From Lagierella sp. (GTDB lineage: Bacteria; Bacillota; Clostridia; Tissierellales; Peptoniphilaceae), in the NCBI RefSeq assembly GCF_029983815.1, contig NZ_JASBYU010000002.1, positions 124,001-188,000 of the forward strand: a DNA stretch of 64,000 nt, read 5' to 3'. The translations under genes were made by a program, and so were the position numbers. How positions within the stretch are numbered: the stretch's first letter is position 1; each line of letters opens with the position of its first letter. This document shows, one piece after another, positions 44,153 to 53,512 of the stretch. The notes under the pieces are model-generated. The model made no database searches and was not told the origin of the DNA. It saw nothing but the letters and a program-made list of their open reading frames with translations.

Positions 44153-45639
44153 TACATATCTAAGAATAATTTTGTTCGATTTTCTACATATTTTCCAATG
44201 GATCCAGTTCCACCTAGTATATATAGAGTATTTACCTTCTTGTACTTGATATAGCTTACAAAGTCATTTGGCAACTCGTCTTTTCTAGTAAGTAGAATAG
44301 GTCCGCCTAGGGCATTTGCCAAAGTAGTACCAGAAAGGGCATCTGCATAGTCCTCACCAGAAGCTAACATGATATAGTCTGGATTTGAATAGTAGTTATT
44401 TGCAAGTTTTGCCGCAGTTTCATATCTGGATTTACCAGAAAGTCTGGTGACATTCTTAACTCTCTTACTAATGAATTGTTCAATACCCACTGAAATGGAG
44501 CTGTCACCACCTACAATATATACCTCTTTAGCAGAACTTATTAAATCCACCACTGCAGGCTCTAAAACTTTGCCGTTGGTTAAAAGTAGATTTGCATTTT
44601 TCATCTTCGCAATTGGTGCAATGCTAAGTGCATCGGGGAAATTGACGCCATTTGCAAGGAATATGACATCACTTTGACTATTTTGTCTTGCAACCTCTAC
44701 TGCTGTGTCGTATCGGCTCTTTCCCTTTACATAGTGAATGGAAATGCCACTGGACTTTAAAGAGTCGATATAGTCCTTAGGCAATGTCTTTCCTCCAACT
44801 AAGTAGATTGTAGAAATCTTCTTAGTAAGCATAAGGTTTTTAATTTCTCCAGTCACTCTACCCGGGTCATTTAGTAGCAGGTGGGCATTTAAATTACCTG
44901 CCAATATGGAAGCGGTAATGCTGTCTGGGAAGGAATGTCCGTTGGAAATAACCGCAATATTTGAATCCACCTTTGCATATTGATTGATGATAGCAGAGGT
45001 GTCAAATCTGGTATTACCAGACAATCTCTTTACGGTACTATAGGGGAAGGTGTGTAAAACATTCATCATATCCACAACTTCCAGGCCGTAGTCTTTGCTT
45101 GGAGCCCAATTTGCACCTAAGTCCTCTACCATTGGCGCTTTACCGTGAATGGAACCAAAATGTCTTGGATCTGGGGTGTTTGCCCTAGGATACCCAGCAG
45201 CTCCTGCATAGAGAGCTAAATGGTCTACCTGTGCTGTGATTCCCTCTTCCCATGATGAAAATCTAGTATGGGCTTCCGGGTCCTTGTCTCCGCCGCCCTT
45301 TGTAGTCTTAAGACCACAGGGATTAAAATAGGATGCATCTAGAACTCCACCAAATCTTAAAAAGTTTGTTTCCTTTGCTGATTGAGTATAGGTAACAGCG
45401 GGGTCAACTCCTCTGGATACAGAAACCGAATAGTATAGTGGCGCCAAATCGATAAATAATTGGTTGGCGTTTCTATTCTTTGCCCAAAGTTTCATCTGAT
45501 GTACTGTAGTACTTGGTTTTCCTAAAATAGGTGTGTTAGTCCTTGCCTCTTGGGCGAAGGCGATGGTATTTATAGGAATAACCATGGAAATGCATATTAA
45601 AAATGTAATTAAATGTCTAAAAATTTTCTTATCTTTCAT
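44152..45639 (-). CDS. Glucosaminidase-domain protein with CWB2 anchor
   Basis: A 495-residue exported protein. A signal peptide (1-29) is followed by a lysozyme-like endo-beta-N-acetylglucosaminidase domain (about 40-190) with TQSAKETNFLRFGG carrying the likely catalytic Glu, FNPCGLKT and FSSWEEGITAQVDHLALYAG. Three CWB2 repeats (about 195-490) follow, with openings such as RLSGNTRFDT and GGDSSIS/GGTGSIG ends. It would cut peptidoglycan glycans while held on the wall. The ATG has a GGAGG SD; it is monocistronic. Confidence 0.9.
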   Translation of the reverse strand: MKDKKIFRHLITFLICISMVIPINTIAFAQEARTNTPILGKPSTTVHQMKLWAKNRNANQLFIDLAPLYYSVSVSRGVDPAVTYTQSAKETNFLRFGGVLDASYFNPCGLKTTKGGGDKDPEAHTRFSSWEEGITAQVDHLALYAGAAGYPRANTPDPRHFGSIHGKAPMVEDLGANWAPSKDYGLEVVDMMNVLHTFPYSTVKRLSGNTRFDTSAIINQYAKVDSNIAVISNGHSFPDSITASILAGNLNAHLLLNDPGRVTGEIKNLMLTKKISTIYLVGGKTLPKDYIDSLKSSGISIHYVKGKSRYDTAVEVARQNSQSDVIFLANGVNFPDALSIAPIAKMKNANLLLTNGKVLEPAVVDLISSAKEVYIVGGDSSISVGIEQFISKRVKNVTRLSGKSRYETAAKLANNYYSNPDYIMLASGEDYADALSGTTLANALGGPILLTRKDELPNDFVSYIKYKKVNTLYILGGTGSIGKYVENRTKLFLDM

Positions 45640-45706
45640 TCTTTCCTCCCTTATATGACTATAGTATTATATTTCCCTAAGCTATGTAAAGCAAAATTAG
45701 GATAAT

Positions 45707-45735
45707 TTGACTTTTCCACTATTTTATTCTAATAT
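45707..45735 (+). promoter_or_regulatory. Promoter of the metal-efflux operon
   Basis: TTGACT (45707-45712), a 17-base spacer and TAATAT (45730-45735), about 46 bases before the ArsR-type gene. Confidence 0.7.
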
Positions 45736-45780
45736 AAAGTTAACGAATGAATGGTTGCTCATATGAACATAGGAGGGAAT

Positions 45781-46119
45781 ATGGATAAGAAAAATTATAT
45801 AGATGAAGATTTAGTAACTAAAGCCATGGACAATTTGCCTATAGAAGAAGATACATACGACTTAGCTGACTTCTATAAGATGTTCTCTGACTCCACCAGG
45901 TTAAAAATACTTTTGACCCTGGGCAATGGAGAACTTTGTGTATCCGACTTGGCGTCGGTTTTAGGGATGGGCCAGTCGGCGGTAAGTCATCAGTTAAGGC
46001 TTTTAAAACAGGCAAGGATTGTAAGAAATAGACGAGAAGGAAAGGTAATCTACTATTCTCTTGACGATGAGCATATTAGCGAAATCATTCAAAGTGGACT
46101 AGATCATATATTGGAGTAG
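45781..46119 (+). CDS. ArsR/SmtB-type zinc-family repressor
   Basis: A 112-residue winged-helix repressor. The start is the ATG at 45781 after AGGAGGG. The recognition helix is in LASVLGMGQSAVSHQLRLLKQARIV. At the C-terminus an alpha-5 metal site is visible: Asp-Glu-His, then after ten residues His-Ile-Leu-Glu, matching the spacing of CzrA/SmtB zinc sensors. The alpha-3 region has only one Cys (ELCVSDLA), unlike the CxC of ArsR or CadC. It lies four bases before the P-type ATPase it should control, losing DNA when zinc or a similar ion binds. Confidence 0.9.
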   Translation: MDKKNYIDEDLVTKAMDNLPIEEDTYDLADFYKMFSDSTRLKILLTLGNGELCVSDLASVLGMGQSAVSHQLRLLKQARIVRNRREGKVIYYSLDDEHISEIIQSGLDHILE

Positions 46120-46122
46120 ATT

Positions 46123-48210
46123 ATGGAAATTATTTTAGAAGGATTGACCTGTGCAAATTGTGCAGGAAAGATAGAAAGGGAAATACAAAGTCTCCCCAAT
46201 GTTAAGACTGCTACTGTAAATGTATTAAATAGCAGTTTGTTTGTGGAGACAGAAGATGGAAACTATGAAGAAGTCTTAGAGGAATCTAAGAAGATTGTGG
46301 ATAGAATTGAGCCTGGGACAGGCTTTAAAGTTTTAAAGGAGGATATTGACCAGGAAGAAAATGAAGATAAGAAGGGTTTTAATGAAGATGTCTTGAAGAT
46401 GCTCATCTCCATAGGCCTTATGGCGGTAGCCTTTTTCTTAAAAAATAAAAACGAAACCTTAAGTGCTATAGTTGAAATCATTGCATACCTAGTTGTAGGA
46501 TTTTCTGTGCTTAAGACCGCATTTATAAACATTTCGAAGGGACAGGTATTTGACGAGAACTTTTTAATGTCCGTTGCAACTATCGGTGCCATCTTAATAG
46601 GACAGAGGGAAGAAGGGGTAATGGTTATGTTACTCTACTCCCTAGGGGAATATTTACAGGATAGGGCAGTGGATAGCTCCACCAAATCCATTAAATCCCT
46701 GGTTAAGATGAAACCGGAGTCTGGAAATCTAGTAGTGGACGGAGAAGTTAAAGTAGTTAAACCTGCCGTGTTAAAGGTAGGGGATATAATAAGAATCTTG
46801 CCTGGAGAAAAAATACCTGTGGATTCCATTGTCATATCTGGCAAGACTTCCTTGGACACTTCTTCGATAACAGGAGAATCCATGCCAGTTGTTGTAGAAG
46901 AGGGAAGCAGGATAATCTCTGGTTCAATTAACAATGAAGGTGTTATAGAAGCTAGGGTTGAAAAGGAATACAGGGACTCAACGGTAAGTCAAATCCTAGA
47001 CTTGGTTAAAAATGCAAGTAATAAAAAGTCGGAAACGGAAAATTTCATCACCGTTTTTGCTAGATACTATACGCCCATAGTGGTTTTGTTGGCTCTAATA
47101 ATAGCTCTAGTGCCACCGCTTATCATAGACGAACCATTTAGAAAGTGGATATACACAGCACTTACATTTTTGGTTATATCCTGCCCATGTGCCATGGTCA
47201 TTTCCATACCACTTGCCTACTTTGCATCCATAGGAGTAAATTCCAAATATGGAGTTTTAGTAAAGGGTTCCAACTATATAGAGTCCATGACCAAAGTGGA
47301 TACTATTATTTTTGACAAGACTGGAACTTTAACAGAAGGAAGGTTTAAGGTTGTGGATGTAAAGGCTAACTCGGGAAGTGTAGAAGAGCTGCTCTCTATC
47401 GCAAAGAAGATGGAAGAAAACTCAAATCATCCCATTGCCAAGTCCATTAAAGAGTATTTTAATAAAGATATAGCCATGGAAATTAATGACATTGAAGATA
47501 TTCCAGGAAGGGGAATGAAAGGTGTTCTAAATGGTGAAAAGATCCTTCTTGGAAACAGGACCTTGATGGAAGAAAATCAAATCCAAGTGGAAAAGGTCAA
47601 CTCTCCTGGAACAATTATCTATCTAAGCAAGAATCAAGAAAATTTAGGACATATAGAAATTGCAGACACATTAAAGGAGGATGCTAAAAATTCTCTAGAG
47701 GAACTTAGGGACCAAGGCATAGAAAATAAGATTATGCTTACAGGTGACGGAAGGGAGTCTGCAGAAATATTTGCTAAGGATCTGGGACTAAATGACTTTA
47801 AAGCCGACCTACTACCTCAGGACAAGGTTAGAATCTTTGAAGAGATAAAGGAAAGGGCAGAGGGTAAAGTGGCCTTTGTAGGTGATGGGGCAAATGATGC
47901 ACCGGTTCTTAGAATCTCAGACGTTGGAATAGCCATGGGAGAATTTGGTTCAGACGCCGCCATCGATTCTGGCGATGTTACCATAATGGGAACAGAGCTT
48001 AAAAAGCTCTCCCTATTTCATAGAATAGCCCAAAAGACCAAGCTTATAGCTTTAGAAAATATCATATTTGCCTTAACCATCAAGGTTTTGGTTATGATAC
48101 TTGGGGTCTTTGGACTTGCCAATATGTGGGCTGCAGTATTTGCCGATGTTGGAGTTTCATTATTGGCGGTATTAAACTCCTTGAGAATAATGTTCATAAA
48201 AGAAAACTAA
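46123..48210 (+). CDS. Zn/Cd/Pb-exporting P1B-type ATPase
   Basis: A 695-residue metal pump. An HMA domain with GLTCANCAGK is at 7-16; membrane helices follow; the metal-site CPC (Cys354, Cys356) is in VISCPCAMVISIPL; Asp398 in FDKTGTLTEG is the phosphorylation site; ENSNHPIAKSI gives the HP pair and VGDGANDAPVL the hinge. The last membrane helix has FADVGVSLLAVLNSLR with the Asp-x-Gly pair typical of the P1B-2 (Zn/Cd/Pb, ZntA/CadA) class. This agrees with the zinc-type repressor upstream. Confidence 0.93.
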   Translation: MEIILEGLTCANCAGKIEREIQSLPNVKTATVNVLNSSLFVETEDGNYEEVLEESKKIVDRIEPGTGFKVLKEDIDQEENEDKKGFNEDVLKMLISIGLMAVAFFLKNKNETLSAIVEIIAYLVVGFSVLKTAFINISKGQVFDENFLMSVATIGAILIGQREEGVMVMLLYSLGEYLQDRAVDSSTKSIKSLVKMKPESGNLVVDGEVKVVKPAVLKVGDIIRILPGEKIPVDSIVISGKTSLDTSSITGESMPVVVEEGSRIISGSINNEGVIEARVEKEYRDSTVSQILDLVKNASNKKSETENFITVFARYYTPIVVLLALIIALVPPLIIDEPFRKWIYTALTFLVISCPCAMVISIPLAYFASIGVNSKYGVLVKGSNYIESMTKVDTIIFDKTGTLTEGRFKVVDVKANSGSVEELLSIAKKMEENSNHPIAKSIKEYFNKDIAMEINDIEDIPGRGMKGVLNGEKILLGNRTLMEENQIQVEKVNSPGTIIYLSKNQENLGHIEIADTLKEDAKNSLEELRDQGIENKIMLTGDGRESAEIFAKDLGLNDFKADLLPQDKVRIFEEIKERAEGKVAFVGDGANDAPVLRISDVGIAMGEFGSDAAIDSGDVTIMGTELKKLSLFHRIAQKTKLIALENIIFALTIKVLVMILGVFGLANMWAAVFADVGVSLLAVLNSLRIMFIKEN

Positions 48211-48242
48211 AGTAGAATCTGTAATTTAAAATAGATATAGAT

Positions 48243-48268
48243 AAACCCGGGAAGACTCCCGGGTTTTG
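48243..48268 (+). terminator. Intrinsic terminator after the ATPase gene
   Basis: A GC-rich perfect stem AAACCCGGGA/TCCCGGGTTT with a 5-base loop and a short T tract. It also faces the convergent ABC exporter unit. Confidence 0.82.
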
Positions 48269-48301
48269 TAATGTCTATCAATTATTTCTTGTTTAATAAT
48301 T

Positions 48302-49546
48302 CTATTCGTCTTTTTCCATAATCATCCTAAGGGCCTTAAAGAACTTAATCCTATTACCATAGTTAAGGGTTCCCAAGCGATATATCTTGATGGAGATATA
48401 GGCAAGGAGGATTATCGCCAAAATCAAAAGGCCTAGGGAGATTATAAAATCTATTACAGGAATACTTATAAGGGTATACCTGGTGAAAAACGCCATTGGA
48501 CTAGAAAATGGAATCAAGGATGCAATTCTAAGCACAGGTGACTCCGGGGTCTGCATTGTAAAGTTTGTAACAATAAAACTAAAAATGATTATTACAGACA
48601 CTGGGCCAACAGCATTTGCAACTTCCTCAACCTTTGATACCAAAGCGCCAAGGGATGCAAATAGGAAGAGGTATAAAAGAAGTCCCAGAATATAGTAGAC
48701 CATAAATACTGCCAAGACCTTTGCATTAAAGGAACCTTGAATAAACTCCAATAGTCCTGGTGGGTAGTAGGAAATATTTAGCTTGTATCCAACAAATAGA
48801 GCCAATATTATTAGGGACATTTGCATTACGGAGATTATAGCAGTTGCAAAGACCTTTCCAACTATAAGTCCCGTTGGTTTAGTGGTTGTAATTAGAATTT
48901 CCATAGTTCTGTCGGATTTTTCCCTAGCCACCAAAGTTGCAACTTGGTTTCCAAATAGGATTACCGTCATATAGACTACAAACATTCCAAGGTATCCAGC
49001 TATAAATCCTGTTTGAGCATTTCTTCCCAGGGAGTTGGGATTTACTTCAAGGGTTATCTCTTCAGCTTCCTTTACAGCCTGTGGGTCTATTCCCCTTTCT
49101 TTAAGATTTTCATCCCTTAAATAGTTTTGACCATTATCCATTAGGGACTGGGTGATTTCATCTATTGAAAGGCCTTGGTTTCTGTAGTAACCATCTATAT
49201 TTTGTTCGTCTTTAAATACAAATCCTGACTCCACCTTTTTAGACTTGATATCTTCTTTCATAGTTTCCAAGTCCTTATATTCCTTTGTTTCATAGCCTTC
49301 CATGGAAGCCTTTATAAAATCTGAATTCACTTGACCATTTTCATTTATAAATCCTACTACTTGAGGTTTTCCCTTGCCCTGTCCTTCTGTGCCGCCTTCG
49401 TCGGCGGGCATGAAGTCTTGGGCAAACCTAGGAATAAAGGGTCCTGCAAATGCAAGTACAGCAAATATTATGGTTGTGATTATTATGCTTTTTTGTTGAA
49501 GTCTATTTTTTAATTCAAATAGAAATATAACTAGTGTATCTCTCAT
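48302..49546 (-). CDS. ABC exporter permease, NatB-like
   Basis: A 414-residue ABC-2 permease with one N-terminal membrane helix (about 20-37), a large extracytoplasmic region (about 40-180) and five further helices. YLGMFVVYMTVILFGNQVATLVAREKSDRTMEILITT near 190-226 is the family's central motif, given here split at its turn. It shares its first base with the last base of the ATPase gene. It resembles Na+ or drug exporters of the NatAB group; substrate unknown. Confidence 0.87.
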   Translation of the reverse strand: MRDTLVIFLFELKNRLQQKSIIITTIIFAVLAFAGPFIPRFAQDFMPADEGGTEGQGKGKPQVVGFINENGQVNSDFIKASMEGYETKEYKDLETMKEDIKSKKVESGFVFKDEQNIDGYYRNQGLSIDEITQSLMDNGQNYLRDENLKERGIDPQAVKEAEEITLEVNPNSLGRNAQTGFIAGYLGMFVVYMTVILFGNQVATLVAREKSDRTMEILITTTKPTGLIVGKVFATAIISVMQMSLIILALFVGYKLNISYYPPGLLEFIQGSFNAKVLAVFMVYYILGLLLYLFLFASLGALVSKVEEVANAVGPVSVIIIFSFIVTNFTMQTPESPVLRIASLIPFSSPMAFFTRYTLISIPVIDFIISLGLLILAIILLAYISIKIYRLGTLNYGNRIKFFKALRMIMEKDE

Positions 49547-50469
49547 TATACATTTGCTCCTTTCCTAGAGTTTACTTCCTCATCCAATTTAATAAAGATA
49601 TCCTCCAATGAAGGAATGTAGTCGGAAAAACTTTCAACCACAAAGCCCTTATCCAGTATATTCCTTAAGAAATTAGAAGAATCGGTTGAAGTTAAAGTTA
49701 CAATATTGGATTTTTCATCAAATTCCACATTTGTAGCACCAGCCTGTTTTAAAATTTGGTCGACATCTTCATCTAAACCAGAAATATTTATTCTATATCT
49801 GCCATTGCCATAACGATTTTGCAAATCCTTTAAGTTGTCAGAAAGTATTATCTGTCCATCCTTAATAAAAGTGATATCGTCACAGAATTCTTCAACATAG
49901 GACATCTGGTGACTGGAGAAGATTACAAGTTTTCCCTTTGCAATTAAATTTCGGATTATATTCTTTAATACCGATGCATTGACTGGGTCCAAACCGCTAA
50001 AGGGCTCATCTAGGATTACAATATCTGGATCGTCTATTATAGCCTGTAAAATTTGAACTTTTTGTTGGTTTCCCTTGGATAAGGTATCTAGATTTTGTTT
50101 CATATACCCCTCCAATTCCACCTCTTTTAATAAATTTTTAGCAGATTCCTTGGCATCGCTTTTATTCATTCCCTTTAACTCTCCTAGATAGGTCAGTTGA
50201 GTTAAAATTGGAATCTTGCCATAGAGTCCACGTTCCTCTGGAAGATAGCCAATCTTGTAGTCGGATCTTTTAAACTTTTTGCCATCAAGTAGTATTTCGC
50301 CACTATCTGGCTTAAAAACATTCATCAAAGTTCTAATAGTCGTAGTCTTACCTGCACCGTTTCTTCCGAGAAAACCCATAGCTCTACCGCTTTCTATGGA
50401 AAAGTTTACATTGTGTAAGATCTCTTTTCCGGAAAAGGATTTGCAGACATCCTTAAGTTCAAGCTTCAT
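49546..50469 (-). CDS. ABC exporter ATP-binding protein, NatA-like
   Basis: A 307-residue ABC ATPase. Walker A is GRNGAGKTTTIRTL near residues 36-49, the Q-loop YLPEERGLYG, the signature LSKGNQQKVQ near 131-140, Walker B VILDEPFSGLDP near 155-166 and a H-loop SSHQ near 187. The C-terminal DUF4162-type tail is typical of NatA-like exporters. The ATG has an AGGAGGT SD and overlaps the end of the DUF188 gene by 11 bases; the permease is coupled downstream. Confidence 0.93.
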   Translation of the reverse strand: MKLELKDVCKSFSGKEILHNVNFSIESGRAMGFLGRNGAGKTTTIRTLMNVFKPDSGEILLDGKKFKRSDYKIGYLPEERGLYGKIPILTQLTYLGELKGMNKSDAKESAKNLLKEVELEGYMKQNLDTLSKGNQQKVQILQAIIDDPDIVILDEPFSGLDPVNASVLKNIIRNLIAKGKLVIFSSHQMSYVEEFCDDITFIKDGQIILSDNLKDLQNRYGNGRYRINISGLDEDVDQILKQAGATNVEFDEKSNIVTLTSTDSSNFLRNILDKGFVVESFSDYIPSLEDIFIKLDEEVNSRKGANV

Positions 50470-50905
50470 ATTTACCTCCTGTCAATTTGGATAAGAGAAC
50501 CCTTTCAAAATCGTCGTCATTTTGCTGGCTTCTCTTTTTATGTCTTATTCTATAGATATTGTTTTTTCTTTCCCTTTGAGAAATATGTCTTTGAAATAAA
50601 AATGCATTCACATTATATTCATTGATAATCTCTCCATAAAAATTGATAACAGTTACATCTTTCCCCAAGACCACGGAAGCAAGCCCCATGTCATTGGTGA
50701 TTAAGAAGTCTCCATCTTCGATTCTATTGGCTATAAAAAGATCGGCAGAGTCTTTTTCTGAATCCACAGTGACACAGTTCTCTTCAGGGAGATTTAGCTC
50801 ATGGCAAAAGTCCTTTACCACCATGTATTCAATACCCTTTTTTTCACAAATATTTTTAATAATGGAGATGACTGGGCAGCTATCTCCATCTACATAAATA
50901 ATCAT
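50459..50905 (-). CDS. DUF188 (YaiI/YqxD) family protein
   Basis: A 148-residue protein. The start IYVDGDSCPV, the central DSEKDSADLFIANRIEDGDFLITNDMGLASV and the DKxAxVxNFYG-like turn match the YaiI/YqxD family, which has a PIN-like nuclease fold with conserved Asp residues. Its function is unknown. It overlaps the ABC ATPase gene and lies nine bases downstream of murF on the same strand. Confidence 0.88.
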   Translation of the reverse strand: MIIYVDGDSCPVISIIKNICEKKGIEYMVVKDFCHELNLPEENCVTVDSEKDSADLFIANRIEDGDFLITNDMGLASVVLGKDVTVINFYGEIINEYNVNAFLFQRHISQRERKNNIYRIRHKKRSQQNDDDFERVLLSKLTGGKYEA

Positions 50906-50914
50906 ATATACCTC

Positions 50915-52297
50915 TTATAAGGATTTTCCATATTCTTCTAGTCTTTGTACAATCTCTTCTAGTTTCATTGCCCTAGAGGCTTTTACCATAACTAGGGTAT
51001 TAGGAGTTAAAATTTCTTTCAACTTGATTAACAAATCCTCCTTGGACTCAAAGTGAAAACACCTTTCCTCTGGGAAGTTAAGCTTAGCAGCTTTGTAAAT
51101 GTTTTTTGCCAATTCCCCAATGGTCAATACATAGTCTAAACTACTTGGATCCAGTTCATCGGCGATATCCTTATGGATTTGGACTTCGTTTACACCAAGC
51201 TCCAACATATCTCCTATGATGGCGATTTTTTTATCGTAGCCCTTTAGACTGTAAACCGTCTTTAGACAAGCTTCCAAAGACTGAGGATTTGACTTGTAAG
51301 AGTCATTTAAAATATCGAAGGTCTTTAAGTGGATAAGCTCATTGCGCATACCCGTCAAGTCGATGTCCGTAAGTCCCTTTGCAATTGATGGGTAATCCAA
51401 TTTAAAGAATTCAGCTATGATTATAGCTATACCGCCATTGTACATTTGATGATAACCAAGTAGTGGCACAGAATAGATATGGTTATCCAAGGAGAAAGTG
51501 GTTCCAGAAGCATCTGCTGTTCCTGGTTCAATGACAAAGTCACAGCCTTCTCCCGTACCATAGGTTAAAGTGGATTCAGGAAGTTTAAACTCCTTAACTA
51601 CTTTACGAAGTACAGGGTCATCACAATTGTAAAGGAAGATTCCATCTTCGCTTAAACCCTCTAATATCTCTAGTTTTGCCCTTGCAATATTCTCCTTGGT
51701 CTTTAACTTCAATAGATGTGAGTCGCCGATATTGGTGATAATTGCATAGTCGGGACGACATATATCCGTCAATAGTGCAATATCTCCAAATTTTTCCGTT
51801 CCAAGTTCCAAAACTGCCACTTCACAGTCCTCGTCTAAGGAGAATATGGTCTTTGGCAAACCGTATTCGTTATTATAATTTCTTTCGGTTTTTTGTACCT
51901 TATATTTTTGTTTTAATAACCCAGCAATGATATCCTTTGTAGTCGTCTTGCCATTGCTACCAGTAAGGGCAACCACCTTACAATCCAAGGAAAGTCGGTA
52001 GCTCTTTGCCAATTGGACCATGGCATCAAAACTATTTTCAACTAGGATTACAGGAATGTCATTTCTAGGCAAAAACCTCTTTTTCTCCCAGATAATTGCC
52101 CCGGCACCCTTGTCCAATGCATCGAAGGCAAAGTCATGGCCGTCAAAATTTTCTCCAACTATGGGAATGAAAAGATTATCCTTTTCTACAGATCTTGAGT
52201 CTGTGGAGACACCTTTAATCAAAACATCCCTATGGGATATATTGTAAAGCTCTCCATTGCACATAGTTGCAATGTCTAATAGTTTTCTCTCAATCAT
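50915..52297 (-). CDS. murF: UDP-MurNAc-tripeptide:D-Ala-D-Ala ligase
   Basis: A 460-residue Mur ligase adding D-Ala-D-Ala to the UDP-linked tripeptide or its equivalent. The N-terminal domain has GVSTDSRSVEKDNLFIPI, the P-loop is VVALTGSNGKTTTKDIIAG near residues 108-126, and the C-terminal domain has NDSYKSNPQSLEACLKT, a MurF mark. It shares one base with ddl, which makes its dipeptide substrate. Confidence 0.95.
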   Translation of the reverse strand: MIERKLLDIATMCNGELYNISHRDVLIKGVSTDSRSVEKDNLFIPIVGENFDGHDFAFDALDKGAGAIIWEKKRFLPRNDIPVILVENSFDAMVQLAKSYRLSLDCKVVALTGSNGKTTTKDIIAGLLKQKYKVQKTERNYNNEYGLPKTIFSLDEDCEVAVLELGTEKFGDIALLTDICRPDYAIITNIGDSHLLKLKTKENIARAKLEILEGLSEDGIFLYNCDDPVLRKVVKEFKLPESTLTYGTGEGCDFVIEPGTADASGTTFSLDNHIYSVPLLGYHQMYNGGIAIIIAEFFKLDYPSIAKGLTDIDLTGMRNELIHLKTFDILNDSYKSNPQSLEACLKTVYSLKGYDKKIAIIGDMLELGVNEVQIHKDIADELDPSSLDYVLTIGELAKNIYKAAKLNFPEERCFHFESKEDLLIKLKEILTPNTLVMVKASRAMKLEEIVQRLEEYGKSL

Positions 52298-53367
52298 TAT
52301 ATTTCCCTTATAAGTTCCTTATCCTTATTATACCTTTCTATTGCATAATCTATGAGTTTCTCCAAAAGTTGAGGAAACTCAGTTCCGTCAGTAACCTTCC
52401 AAAGCATGGTGCTCATGGAGTGGTTGGTCATACCAGGAGCGGTATTTATTTCGTTTACCAACATCTTTCTATCGCTATCCCTTAAGAATATATCTACCCT
52501 AGCAAAGCCAGAACAATTGCAAAGAGTGTAAACTTTTTTTGCCAAATCCTGAACTTTTTTTGTCTCCCCTTCACGAAGTTCAAAGGGCACTATATGAATA
52601 GTGCTATCGTCAAAGTACTTGCTTTCATAGTTATAAAACTCCTGTTGAACTCTGGATACACCAGGTAGGGAGGCGATTGGGTCGTCGTTTCCTATAACTG
52701 AAACCTGTAACTCGTCACCTTGGATAGCCTCTTCCAATAGGACTTTATTGTCAAACTTCAAAGCCTCTTCGATAGCTTCTTTTAACATATCCTCTTCTAC
52801 AACCTTGGTAACACCAATGGATGACCCGGAGTTACAAGGTTTTACAAAAATCGGCAAGCCCAAATATTTGACTATTTCATCACTATTTTCCAAAGCTTCC
52901 CTGTAGTTAAGTTTAGTTACAACTTTAAACTTTGCTTGTGGTATACCATTTTCTTCATAGACTTCGTTTGAAAGGGACTTATCCATACAAACTGCAGAAG
53001 CAAGTACTGAATTTCCCACATAAGGAGCATCTAAAATCTCCAAGAAGCCTTGTAGTTCGCCGTTTTCTCCATAAGTACCATGGACTATTGGGAAGAACAC
53101 ATTGTCCTCTTCCTCTTTATAATAATCAGTTAAAAACTTGGAAATAGAACCGCAAAGGCTGTCGCTACTTTCCAGTTTTAATTGGTTATAGTCCTCTATG
53201 AAGTCCCTACATTCACCATAGGGAATCCAACGTCCCTTTTTGTCTACATATAGAGGATATACTCTAAATTTTTTTCTGTCCAATCCATTGATTACATTTT
53301 GAGCAGAAAGGATGGACACTTCGTGCTCAACGGATATTCCACCGTAGATTACATATATATTTTTCAA
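52297..53367 (-). CDS. ddl: D-alanine-D-alanine ligase
   Basis: A 356-residue ATP-grasp enzyme joining two D-Ala. It starts with TTG after AGGAGACAG. The N-terminal VIYGGISVEHEVSILSA, the ATP-binding KPCNSGSSIGV near residue 178 with VLLEEAIQGDELQVSV, and the Mg2+-binding VNEINTAPGMT near 310 are all present. It heads a ddl-murF unit on the minus strand. Confidence 0.95.
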   Translation of the reverse strand: MKNIYVIYGGISVEHEVSILSAQNVINGLDRKKFRVYPLYVDKKGRWIPYGECRDFIEDYNQLKLESSDSLCGSISKFLTDYYKEEEDNVFFPIVHGTYGENGELQGFLEILDAPYVGNSVLASAVCMDKSLSNEVYEENGIPQAKFKVVTKLNYREALENSDEIVKYLGLPIFVKPCNSGSSIGVTKVVEEDMLKEAIEEALKFDNKVLLEEAIQGDELQVSVIGNDDPIASLPGVSRVQQEFYNYESKYFDDSTIHIVPFELREGETKKVQDLAKKVYTLCNCSGFARVDIFLRDSDRKMLVNEINTAPGMTNHSMSTMLWKVTDGTEFPQLLEKLIDYAIERYNKDKELIREI

Positions 53368-53400
53368 ATTTTACTGTCTCCTGTTCCTCTGAATAGGTTT

Positions 53401-53429
53401 ATAATACTATAAGTTTGCTGTCTTTTCAA
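53401..53429 (-). promoter_or_regulatory. Promoter of ddl-murF
   Basis: On the minus strand TTGAAA (53424-53429), a 17-base spacer and TATTAT (53401-53406). A plus-strand TATAAT (53441-53446), probably for the phosphorylase gene, lies back to back with it. Confidence 0.6.
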
Positions 53430-53512
53430 TTTAAGTATACTATAATATAAATTAAGGGGTATATTACTGTAGGGTATCCTGAAAAAAAGAGGACTTATAA
53501 ATGGAGGTTCAA

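Noticed and set aside
45754..45780. ArsR-type operator between the promoter and the repressor gene
   Set aside because: The half-site-like TGAA words are in the same orientation and do not form the 12-2-12 inverted repeat; only a short TCATATGA palindrome is present.
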